From the NCBI RefSeq assembly GCF_037949285.1, contig NZ_CP149926.1:847501-911500 (forward strand): DNA of 64,000 nucleotides, written 5' to 3'. This document shows, piece after piece, positions 1 through 7,032 of this stretch. The DNA is from Thioclava sp. GXIMD4216. Lineage in GTDB: Bacteria; Pseudomonadota; Alphaproteobacteria; Rhodobacterales; Rhodobacteraceae. The notes under the pieces are model-generated. The model did not search any database. It was not told the origin of the DNA and saw only the letters and a list, made by a program, of their open reading frames with translations. The number at the start of each line of letters is the position of its first letter. Within the stretch, counting starts at the first letter, position 1. The translations under genes were made by a program, and so were the position numbers.

Positions 1-93
1 ATGGGACACCGCATGCCCTGCGAGCGTCAAACGGAAATCGGCTGCCTTGGCGGAAACCCAAGGCCCATACGCCCCCGAAGGGCGCGTATCTGC

Positions 94-576
94 TTATTGT
101 CTTGGCGTAATATCCCCTGAATGCAGCACGGGAGCTGCATCGATCGCGCCCGCATCCAGCATCGCGGCGACGCGTTCCAGCGAGGCCACAAGCTGGGCCT
201 GCTCCCAATCGGCCAGATTTTCGAACTTCTTCACAAAGCGCTGTTGCAGGGCGTCGGGGGCTTCGTCCAGCGCGTGGTGGCCGGCTTCGGTGATGACAAT
301 ATCGGTCTGGCGGCGGTCGATCTCGGACCGCTGGCGCTGCACCATGCCTTTATCGACCAGCTTGTCGACAAGCGAGGTAACGGTGGCCTGACTGACCCCC
401 ATGCGGGTCGAGATCGCCTTGGCGGTCGACCAGCCCTTTTCGGCCACCACCTGCAGGACACGGAACTGCACAGGCGTCAGCCCCGCCGATTTCGCAAGGT
501 CACGGCCAAAAAGCTCGGTCGCACGCAGGATGCGGCGCAGGGCAATAAGACTCATATCGGTACGGTCGCTGCTCAT
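94..576 (-). CDS. ectR: MarR-family transcriptional regulator of the ectoine operon (EctR-like)
   Basis: A 160-residue winged-helix regulator. The MarR fold is visible as LTPVQFRVLQ (about residues 33-42), a recognition region around MGVSQATVTSLVDKL (60-75) and a wing with EIDRRQTDIVIT (85-96). I use the ATG at 576 because GGAG lies 5 bases upstream and the MarR core begins soon after; an earlier in-frame ATG at 642 would only add an unconserved tail. It is divergent from ectA, the usual place for EctR, a salt-responsive repressor in known ectoine producers. Two inverted repeats in the 242-base spacer are candidate operators. The EctR assignment rests on context; the MarR assignment is secure. 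Confidence 0.85.
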   Translation of the reverse strand: MSSDRTDMSLIALRRILRATELFGRDLAKSAGLTPVQFRVLQVVAEKGWSTAKAISTRMGVSQATVTSLVDKLVDKGMVQRQRSEIDRRQTDIVITEAGHHALDEAPDALQQRFVKKFENLADWEQAQLVASLERVAAMLDAGAIDAAPVLHSGDITPRQ

Positions 577-726
577 ACCGTCTCCATAACTGGTTAGAAG
601 CTTCGAATGGCTTAATATCGCAGAGGCGGAGGCGGCGGGCAATTACGATTTCCTTTGCTTTGACTAACGGATATTCCCTTTGTCACTTAGGGTTTCGATG
701 GGTTTATAGCAAATTTAAGCCCATAT

Positions 727-765
727 TTTCAACATTAGAAAAGAAAATTACTTTGAATGTTGAAA
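727..765. promoter_or_regulatory. 10-bp inverted repeat in ectR-ectA spacer, candidate EctR operator
   Basis: TTTCAACATT at 727-736 and AATGTTGAAA at 756-765 are perfect reverse complements separated by 19 AT-rich bases. A possible -10 element, TATACT, follows at 768-773. Position in the divergent spacer and perfect symmetry suggest a dimeric regulator site; binding by EctR is inference. Confidence 0.45.
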
Positions 766-779
766 TTTATACTTCGATG

Positions 780-791
780 ATCTAATTAGAT
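780..791. promoter_or_regulatory. 12-bp perfect palindrome before ectA
   Basis: ATCTAATTAGAT is a perfect palindrome 27 bases upstream of the ectA start codon and just upstream of its ribosome binding site (GAGG at 805-808). If TATACT at 768-773 is the -10, the palindrome covers the transcription start, a classic repressor position. The role is inferred. Confidence 0.35.
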
Positions 792-818
792 TGACGAAGC
801 AACTGAGGAAGTGGAATC

Positions 819-1346
819 GTGCCGACAGTCGAAGTCATGAAACAGCCAAAGCTTACCTTCCGAAAGCCGGACGCGAAGGACGGGTCGGAAATCTGGTCGC
901 TGGTGTCGCGGTGCAAGCCGTTGGACGAGAACTCGATGTATTGCAATCTCCTGCAATGCGACCATTTCCGCGATACCTGTGTTCTGGTCGAACAGGATGG
1001 CCTGCCGATTGGCTGGATTTCGGGATATATCCCGCCTTCGACCCCCAATACCCTTTTTGTCTGGCAGGTGGCCGTGGCGCCCGAAGCGCGCGGTCTTGGC
1101 CTGGGCAAGCGTATGCTGGCTCATCTGCTTGACCGCCCCGAGACGGCGGATTGTGCCCGCCTGCAGACCACCATCACCAAATCGAACGAGGCTTCATGGG
1201 GCCTGTTCCGCTCTTTCGCGCGCTCTGTTGGCGGCGAATTGACATCGGCTGCACATTTCGACCGCGATGACCACTTCGCAGGCCATGCCGCAACCGAGCA
1301 CATGGTCACCATCACATTCGAGGAAGAGGCGATGGCGGCGGCCTGA
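819..1346 (+). CDS. ectA: L-2,4-diaminobutyrate N4-acetyltransferase
   Basis: Second step of ectoine synthesis: acetylates L-2,4-diaminobutyrate with acetyl-CoA to give N-gamma-acetyl-diaminobutyrate, in the cytoplasm. The 175-residue protein is a GNAT enzyme; the acetyl-CoA loop is VAVAPEARGLGLGKRM near residues 88-103, with the RGLGLG pyrophosphate-binding signature. The start is GTG at 819, preceded by GAGG at 805-808; the in-frame ATG at 837 has no Shine-Dalgarno. First gene of ectA-ectB-ectC-ask, 49 bases before ectB. Order and length match known ectoine operons. Confidence 0.95.
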   Translation: MPTVEVMKQPKLTFRKPDAKDGSEIWSLVSRCKPLDENSMYCNLLQCDHFRDTCVLVEQDGLPIGWISGYIPPSTPNTLFVWQVAVAPEARGLGLGKRMLAHLLDRPETADCARLQTTITKSNEASWGLFRSFARSVGGELTSAAHFDRDDHFAGHAATEHMVTITFEEEAMAAA

Positions 1347-1395
1347 TCCGCCCCCTTCTTCCCATTCTCCCCATATCAAACCCAAGAGGTTCTTT

Positions 1396-2664
1396 ATGCC
1401 GTTTGACAAAGCAAACGACCGGACAATTTTTACCCAACGCGAATCCGATGCCCGCTCTTACTGCCGTGGTTTCGATACCGTTTTCACCGAAGCCCGTGGT
1501 TCGGAGCTGTTCGACGCCGATGGCAAACGCTACATCGACTTTCTGGCGGGCTGTTCGTCGCTGAACTACGGCCATAACGACCCCGATATGAAGCAGGCTC
1601 TGGTTGACCACCTGATGGCGGATAAACTGGGCCATGCGCTTGATTTCCATACCGATACCAAGGGCGAATTCATCGAGGTCTTCCGCGACCTGATCCTGCG
1701 TCCGCGCGATATGGACCATAAGCTGATGTTCATCGGCCCGACTGGCGCCAATGCGGTTGAGGCCGCGATGAAGATCGCCCGCAAGTCGACGGGTCGTCAG
1801 AATATCATCGCCTTCACTAATGGCTTCCACGGGGTGACCATGGGCGCGCTGGCTGCGACCGGCAATGGCTATCACCGTGGTGGGGCAGGGATGATGCCGC
1901 AGGGCGTGACCCGCATGCCGTTCGATGGCTATGCAGAGGGCGTGGATTCGGTCGCTCTGCTGGACCAGATGCTGTCGGATGCTTCGGGTGGCGTTGACGC
2001 GCCCGCCGCGATCATCATGGAAACCGTGCAGGGCGAGGGCGGGTTGAATGCCGCATCGCCGGACTTCGTGCGCGGCGTCGAGGCCGTGGCCCGCAAGCAT
2101 GGCGCGCTGTTTATCATCGACGATATTCAGGCAGGCTGTGGCCGGACCGGCACCTTCTTCTCCTTTGAAGAAATGGGCGTGAAGCCCGACATCGTGACCA
2201 TGGCGAAATCGGTCTCGGGCATGGGCCTGCCGATGGCGCTGGTTCTGGTGCGCCCCGAGCATGACGTGATGGGCCCCGCCGAGCATAACGGCACCTTCCG
2301 CGGCAATACCCATGCCTTCCTGACCGCGAAAACCGCGATCGAGAAGTTCTGGGCCGATAATGTCTTCCAACGCCAGCTGGCCGATAAGGCTGTGGTGCTG
2401 ACGACGGCTCTGTCGCAGGTGGCCGAGATGTTCGATGGCGCCTTCCTGAAGGGCCGTGGGCTGATGCAGGGCGTGGATGTCGGCACCGGCGAACGCGCCT
2501 CCGAGATCTGTGGCCGCTGCTTTGAAAAGGGCCTCGTGATCGAGACCTCGGGCAATGAAGACCAGGTGGTCAAGGTGCTGGCACCGCTGACCACGCCGGA
2601 TGCGATCTTCCGCGAGGGTCTGGACATCCTGATCCAATCGGCCCGCGAAGTCGCTGGCAAGTAA
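1396..2664 (+). CDS. ectB: Diaminobutyrate-2-oxoglutarate transaminase
   Basis: PLP-dependent class III aminotransferase that converts aspartate 4-semialdehyde and glutamate into L-2,4-diaminobutyrate, the first committed step of ectoine synthesis. The 422-residue protein shows FIGPTGANAVEAAMKIARK (PLP phosphate contacts), the PLP-binding Asp in FIIDDIQAGCGRTG and the Schiff-base Lys in TMAKSVSGMG. The ATG at 1396 is preceded by AAGAGGT at 1384-1390; an open frame back to 1267 overlaps ectA and is not believable. Middle of the ectoine operon. Confidence 0.96.
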   Translation: MPFDKANDRTIFTQRESDARSYCRGFDTVFTEARGSELFDADGKRYIDFLAGCSSLNYGHNDPDMKQALVDHLMADKLGHALDFHTDTKGEFIEVFRDLILRPRDMDHKLMFIGPTGANAVEAAMKIARKSTGRQNIIAFTNGFHGVTMGALAATGNGYHRGGAGMMPQGVTRMPFDGYAEGVDSVALLDQMLSDASGGVDAPAAIIMETVQGEGGLNAASPDFVRGVEAVARKHGALFIIDDIQAGCGRTGTFFSFEEMGVKPDIVTMAKSVSGMGLPMALVLVRPEHDVMGPAEHNGTFRGNTHAFLTAKTAIEKFWADNVFQRQLADKAVVLTTALSQVAEMFDGAFLKGRGLMQGVDVGTGERASEICGRCFEKGLVIETSGNEDQVVKVLAPLTTPDAIFREGLDILIQSAREVAGK

Positions 2665-2709
2665 TCCGGACTGGCGAATAACCCAGCCCCCAATGAATAG
2701 GAGACCACT

Positions 2710-3117
2710 ATGATTGTACGTGATTTCAACGAACTGAAGAACACCGATAAAGCCGTGGCCAATGAGCGCTGGACCTCGGTCCGCATGTTGCTGGCCGATG
2801 ACAAGATGAACTTCTCGTTCCATATCACCACGCTGGAAGCGGGCTCGGAGCATGAGTTCCACTACAAGCACCACTTCGAGAGCGTCTATTGCATGTCCGG
2901 CACGGGGCGCATCATCGAACTGGATAACGACAATAAGACCCATGAGATCAAGCCCGGCGTGATGTATGCGCTCAACCTCCATGACCGTCACCGCCTGATT
3001 GCCGATGAGGGCGCGGATCTGGTGATGGCCTGCTGCTTCAACCCGCCGGTGACCGGCAAGGAAGTGCACCGAGAGGACGGCTCTTACGCGCCTGCGGACG
3101 AGCTGGAGAAGGCGTAA
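2710..3117 (+). CDS. ectC: L-ectoine synthase
   Basis: Cupin-fold cyclase that closes N-gamma-acetyl-diaminobutyrate to ectoine with loss of water; final step of the pathway. The 135-residue length is normal for EctC. The protein begins MIVRDFNELKNTDKAV, and the metal/substrate-binding cupin region reads HEFHYKHHFESVYCMSGTG near residues 54-72, with ALNLHDRHRLIA further on. AGGAGACC sits just upstream of the ATG. No ectD (ectoine hydroxylase) follows, so this locus by itself makes ectoine rather than hydroxyectoine. Confidence 0.96.
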   Translation: MIVRDFNELKNTDKAVANERWTSVRMLLADDKMNFSFHITTLEAGSEHEFHYKHHFESVYCMSGTGRIIELDNDNKTHEIKPGVMYALNLHDRHRLIADEGADLVMACCFNPPVTGKEVHREDGSYAPADELEKA

Positions 3118-3123
3118 GCCACT

Positions 3124-4566
3124 ATGGGCAGTGCACCCCAATATCCCGCTCATACCGTCGAAAAGATCGGTGGCACTTCGATGAGCCGCGTGCGCGAATT
3201 GCGCGACACACTGTTTATCGGGGATCGCGAAGGGGCCGCGCTTTATGGCCGTGTCTTCGTGGTCTCGGCTTTCGGCGGCATCACCAACCTGCTTCTTGAG
3301 CATAAGAAGACCGGCGAGCGCGGCGTCTATGCGCGTTTTGCCGATGCCGATAATGATCACGGCTGGCTGGAAGCGCTGGATGTTGTGGCGCAGGCCATGG
3401 GGGAGGCGCATCGCAAGGTGCTGGACCATCCCGCCGATCTGGCGCAGGCCGACAGTTTCGTGCGTGACCGGATCGATGGCGCGCGTAACTGCCTGATCGA
3501 TCTGGGGCGGCTGTGTTCCTACGGGCATTTCCGGCTGTCGGATCATATGCTGGCGATGCGCGAGATGCTCTCGGGTCTGGGCGAGGCGCATTCGGCCTAT
3601 GTCACCACGCTGATGCTGCAACGCGCAGGCGTGGCGGCGCGGTTTGTCGACCTGTCGGGCTGGCGCGAAGAGGGCGATCCCGATCTTGAGGGCCGCCTGA
3701 AAGCGGGGCTTGAGGGCGTGGATCTGACCTGTGAGATGCCGATTGTCACGGGTTATGCGCAATGCCGCGAAGGGCTGATGGCCGAATTCGACCGTGGTTA
3801 TTCCGAGGTGACCTTCTCGCGGCTGGCGGCGCTGACCGGCGCGCGCGAGGCGATCATCCATAAGGAGTTCCATCTGTCTTCGGCGGACCCGAACCTTGTG
3901 GGGCAGGAGGCCGTGCGCAAGCTGGGTCATACCAATTATGACGTGGCCGACCAGCTATCGAATATGGGGATGGAGGCGATCCACCCCAAGGCAGCCAAGG
4001 CGCTGCGTCAGGCCGAGGTGCCGTTGCGCGTGACCAACGCCTTTGAGCCTGACGATCCGGGCACGCTGATCGACGACAAGCCGGCGGATACGCCAGCCGT
4101 CGAGATTATCACTGGCCTCGACATTCTGGCGCTCGAGCTGTTCGAGCAGGATATGGTGGGGGTGAAGGGCTATGATGCGGCGATCCTCGAGGTGCTGACG
4201 CGCCATGATGTGCGCATCATCTCCAAGGCGTCGAATGCCAATACGATCACCCATTATGTCGATTGCTCGTTGAAGGTGGCGCGGCAGGTGGAGCAGGATC
4301 TGAACCGGATCTACCCCTCGGCCAAGGTCTCGGCGCGACCCTTGGCGATGGCCTCGATCATCGGGCGCGATCTGAACGGGCTATCGACCCTGACGCGCGG
4401 GCTGCAGGCGATTGCGGCGGCGGGCCATGAGGCATTGGGGGCGACGCAGGGTCCACGCAATGTGGATGTGCAATTCGTGCTGGAGCGCCCGAGCCTGAAG
4501 CCGGTGATTGCCGCGCTGCATGGCGAGTTTATCGCGCCCTGCGAGTTGCAGTTGAAAGCGGCCTGA
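3124..4566 (+). CDS. ask: Ectoine-pathway aspartate kinase (Ask_ect)
   Basis: Phosphorylates L-aspartate to feed aspartate semialdehyde into ectoine synthesis. The 480-residue protein starts MGSAPQYPAHTVEKIGGTSM; the KIGGTSM segment is the aspartokinase nucleotide-binding start (usually K-F/Y-GGTS). It carries the kinase domain to about residue 330 and ACT-like repeats after it (KGYDAAILEVLTRHDVRIIS). It begins 6 bases after the ectC stop. Dedicated aspartokinases in ect operons are known in Proteobacteria and are thought to escape feedback by lysine and threonine. That insensitivity is inferred from context, not visible here. Confidence 0.93.
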   Translation: MGSAPQYPAHTVEKIGGTSMSRVRELRDTLFIGDREGAALYGRVFVVSAFGGITNLLLEHKKTGERGVYARFADADNDHGWLEALDVVAQAMGEAHRKVLDHPADLAQADSFVRDRIDGARNCLIDLGRLCSYGHFRLSDHMLAMREMLSGLGEAHSAYVTTLMLQRAGVAARFVDLSGWREEGDPDLEGRLKAGLEGVDLTCEMPIVTGYAQCREGLMAEFDRGYSEVTFSRLAALTGAREAIIHKEFHLSSADPNLVGQEAVRKLGHTNYDVADQLSNMGMEAIHPKAAKALRQAEVPLRVTNAFEPDDPGTLIDDKPADTPAVEIITGLDILALELFEQDMVGVKGYDAAILEVLTRHDVRIISKASNANTITHYVDCSLKVARQVEQDLNRIYPSAKVSARPLAMASIIGRDLNGLSTLTRGLQAIAAAGHEALGATQGPRNVDVQFVLERPSLKPVIAALHGEFIAPCELQLKAA

Positions 4567-4587
4567 GTTTGGGTTTGTGAATGCGGG

Positions 4588-4617
4588 AAAGGGGTGCCCT
4601 TCGGGGTGCCCCTTTTT
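4588..4617 (+). terminator. Rho-independent terminator of the ectoine operon
   Basis: AAAGGGGTGCCC (4588-4599), TTCG loop, GGGTGCCCCTTT (4604-4615): a 12-bp stem with two G-U wobbles and a stable tetraloop, running into five T at 4613-4617. It lies 21 bases after the ask stop codon. Confidence 0.85.
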
Positions 4618-4689
4618 CTGTTGGGGGGGGACGGTTTCACCGCGGCCATCGAGGCCCCGGCGAAACCGGTCGGGGGCCTTGCCCCCTCC

Positions 4690-5649
4690 TTAGCGGCCCG
4701 AGGTGAGGGAGAGGAACACGTCTTCCAGATCGGCCTCGGTGGTTTTGACGTCGGCAATGTCGATATGGGCGGCGCGCACCGCGTCGAGGATGGCATTGGC
4801 CGAGGTCTTGTGGCGGTTGTAGTCGAAGGCCAGCAGCCCGTCTTCGCGGCGGGTCAGCTGCACGCCTTGGGGCAGGGTGATGTCGGGGGCGTCGCCCATT
4901 GGGGTGATCAGCATGGTTTTGGCGTCCATCTGTGCCAGCAGGGCCTCGGTCCTGTCGCGTATGATCAGATCACCATGATTGATGATGGCGATTTCGTCGC
5001 ACATCTCCTGCGCCTCCTCCAGATAATGGGTCGTCAGGATGATCGTCATGCCTTGTTCGTTCAGCTTGCGGACATTGCGCCACAGCATGCTGCGCAGTTC
5101 GATATCCACCCCCGCTGTCGGTTCGTCCAGCACCAGAATCCGCGGGCGATGGACCAATGCCTTGGCCAAGAGCAGACGGCGTTTCATCCCGCCCGAAAGG
5201 CTGCGGGCATAGGTTTCCGCTTTATCCGACAGTCCCACCAGTTCGAGGATCTCGTCGGTCCAGCGCTCGGCTTTGGGCACACCATAAAGCCCTGCCTGCA
5301 GTTCCAGCAGATCGCGCGGTTTGAAGAAGGGGTCCATGTTGATTTCCTGCGGCATCACGCCGATGGCCGCCCGCGACTGGCGGGGATTCTCATCCTGATC
5401 GAAGCCCCAGATTTTCACTTGACCTGCGCTTTTACGCACAAGCCCTGCGAGGATATTGATCGTGGTCGATTTGCCCGCGCCATTGGGCCCGAGCAGTCCG
5501 AAGATCGAGCCTTCGGGAATATCAAGGTCCAGCCCTTTCAGCGCCTCTTTCGGGGGCGCATGGCGCGTGCCTGCGTAAGTTTTCCGTAAACCTTTGATCT
5601 CGATTGCCGATCCTGCCACTTGCCGGTCCTTTTCGCATTGCTGTATCAT
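4690..5649 (-). CDS. ABC transporter ATP-binding protein (CcmA/NatA/YadG-like)
   Basis: A single ABC ATPase of 319 residues. Walker [10 protein letters not shown] is at 54-62, the Q-loop Gln at about 101 (GVMPQ), signature LSGGMKRR at 151-158, Walker B ILVLDEP at 171-177 and the switch His in ILTTHYLEE. The family pairs with an ABC-2 type membrane permease, but no permease gene is adjacent on either side. The start at 5649 ([10 protein letters not shown]) is chosen because the conserved domain begins soon after and a longer frame would overlap the divergent zinc-finger gene. Substrate cannot be told from sequence. Confidence 0.85.
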   Translation of the reverse strand: MIQQCEKDRQVAGSAIEIKGLRKTYAGTRHAPPKEALKGLDLDIPEGSIFGLLGPNGAGKSTTINILAGLVRKSAGQVKIWGFDQDENPRQSRAAIGVMPQEINMDPFFKPRDLLELQAGLYGVPKAERWTDEILELVGLSDKAETYARSLSGGMKRRLLLAKALVHRPRILVLDEPTAGVDIELRSMLWRNVRKLNEQGMTIILTTHYLEEAQEMCDEIAIINHGDLIIRDRTEALLAQMDAKTMLITPMGDAPDITLPQGVQLTRREDGLLAFDYNRHKTSANAILDAVRAAHIDIADVKTTEADLEDVFLSLTSGR

Positions 5650-5700
5650 GGGCCCGAACCCGGGCGCTTGCTGCCTGTCCCTAATATAGTGGAGCCACCG

Positions 5701-5925
5701 ATGACCGCCACCACCCAGACTGCCGCTACCCCGACCCCTTCTGTGCCGGAAGCCCCTGAAACCGAAATCGTGACGACGTGGAAAGTGTGCTGTGATGGCG
5801 GCGTGGGGGCTTTGGGGCATCCGCGTGTCTGGCTGGCCATTCCGCCCGAAACCGGCTTTGTCGAATGCGGATATTGCGACAAGAAATATGTAATCGACCG
5901 CGCGCATGCCAAGACGGGGCACTGA
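5701..5925 (+). CDS. Small CHCC-type zinc-finger protein (NDUFS6-like family)
   Basis: A 74-residue protein with a disordered Thr/Pro/Ala N-terminus and a compact C-terminal domain: WKVCCDGG (Cys ligand), ALGHPRV (His-Pro) and [11 protein letters not shown] (CxxC). This Cys-His-Cys-Cys spacing is that of the zinc-finger family related to mitochondrial complex I subunit NDUFS6, found as a small protein in alphaproteobacteria. It might be a complex I accessory subunit; that link is family knowledge plus inference. It starts at ATG 5701, divergent from the ABC ATPase with 51 bases between them. Confidence 0.75.
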   Translation: MTATTQTAATPTPSVPEAPETEIVTTWKVCCDGGVGALGHPRVWLAIPPETGFVECGYCDKKYVIDRAHAKTGH

Positions 5926-6025
5926 CCCTGCGGGTTGATTCAATTTGAACCAATGCCCGCATCGCGATTAGGCCCCTGTTAAGCTATTCTTCCTACCGTT
6001 GCGTCACGTTTCGGAGGGAAGGATC

Positions 6026-6445
6026 GTGCTGGACAAGGGCCTGACTGCACTTATTCGCGATAGCTACGCAAAGGCGCTTTTGCGCAGGCCCTGCCTTTTG
6101 CAGGATTTCTACCTTTATCTTCTGACCCGCCATCCGGAGATGGAGCCGCTTTTCCCCAGATCTATCGCGCGTCAGGCCGATAAGTTTGCGGGGGCGCTGC
6201 AGCTTTTGCTGTCTTATGAAAACGCGCCCGAAGACTTGTCACGGGCATTGCGCCAGTTGGGGCGTGACCATCGCGGGCACGGGGTGCGGGCCGAACATTA
6301 TCCCGCCGTGATAGAGGCCCTTGTGGCGACTCTGGCGATCCAGTTGGGGCGCGACTGGACAGAGGCCTATGAAACAGCCTGGCGCCGCTTTCTGGAGTTT
6401 GTCAGTCGCGAGATGCTGGCCGGTGCATCGGATGAAGCCGCCTGA
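6026..6445 (+). CDS. Single-domain globin-like haem protein
   Basis: A 139-residue all-helical protein resembling the globin domain of bacterial haemoglobins and flavohaemoglobins: an N-terminal FYLYLLTRHPEMEPLF helix, a KFAGALQLLL segment, GRDHRGHGVRAEHYPAVIEA (the His-containing proximal helix region, with the familiar G-V-x-x-x-HY pattern) and a final helix with the conserved Trp in WTEAYETAWRRFLEFV. There is no reductase domain. The start is GTG 6026, preceded by GGAGGGAAGG at 6013-6022; a TTG at 5999 lacks such a site. Possible roles are oxygen or NO binding or redox sensing; which one is not evident. Confidence 0.75.
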   Translation: MLDKGLTALIRDSYAKALLRRPCLLQDFYLYLLTRHPEMEPLFPRSIARQADKFAGALQLLLSYENAPEDLSRALRQLGRDHRGHGVRAEHYPAVIEALVATLAIQLGRDWTEAYETAWRRFLEFVSREMLAGASDEAA

Positions 6446-7032
6446 GAGTTGCAAAATCGGGATTTCAGCCCGATCGCAGCGCAGAGGCGGGCTGCCATAT
6501 TTGTGCGCGACGTATTCAGCAATGTGAGTACCGGACCGGTTCCGGATCTGCACTTCGCGCCCATCAGGACATCTGCCGGCGCCCTGTCCGGCCCTATCCG
6601 TGGGGGGATGCCGGTATAGGCGCCCTGATCGGCGAACAGGATCTGTGCGGTCTGCTGGTCTCACGGGCCACATCGGCTGGCTCATGTCACTGGCGTTGCG
6701 CCCATGTGCCTGTAGAAGGTCTTGTAATGAAACAGGGTCTTGTAATGGATCCGGCCGCGCAGATCCCTATGCGCCGCGTCCTGAACCACGGTCACTTCAC
6801 CAATCCCCTTTCTCTCCGATAGAGGCGCATCCCATAGGGTAACTGGTCGTGTCCTCGGAGAGTTCGCAGGGGTATCTCCCTTCGGGCAAGGTTGTCGGTA
6901 ACCCGGTCAGACGTCGGGCGGCTTGCTTGTCCGAGGGGGAAAAGAAAGTCCCGGTAGAACTGGAAGAAACCGGCGGATCATGGCAGAACGTCTCGAAATA
7001 CAGGTATGTAAAAGCTGACCGGAGGGAAGCAT
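6446..7032. other. Intergenic stretch with no convincing gene; possible degraded coding remnant
   Basis: This 587-base gap between the globin and polA holds only short frames with poor codon use. On the minus strand around 6690-6890 one frame reads protein-like (for example TLWDAPLSERKGIGEVTVVQ, then a HYKTLFHYKTFYRHMG stretch) before a stop, and another frame continues below it, as expected of a frameshifted pseudogene. I cannot identify the ancestor. A 12-base direct repeat lies inside it. The polA Shine-Dalgarno GGAGGG is at 7021-7026. Confidence 0.4.
6718..6747. repeat. Direct repeat GGTCTTGTAATG x2, 18-base period
   Basis: GGTCTTGTAATG occurs at 6718-6729 and again at 6736-6747. The period of 18 bases is a multiple of three and looks like an in-frame slippage duplication, giving HYKT twice on the minus-strand reading. 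Confidence 0.6.

Noticed and set aside
1-93. A possible gene fragment or terminator at the left edge
   Set aside because: A short frame opens at base 1 but stops at 118-120 and resembles nothing; an imperfect hairpin near 69-91 lacks a T run.
1312-3930. An 872-codon leftward open frame across the ectoine genes
   Set aside because: It lies wholly antisense to ectB, ectC and ask, whose products are unmistakable, and shows His/Arg-rich shadow composition.
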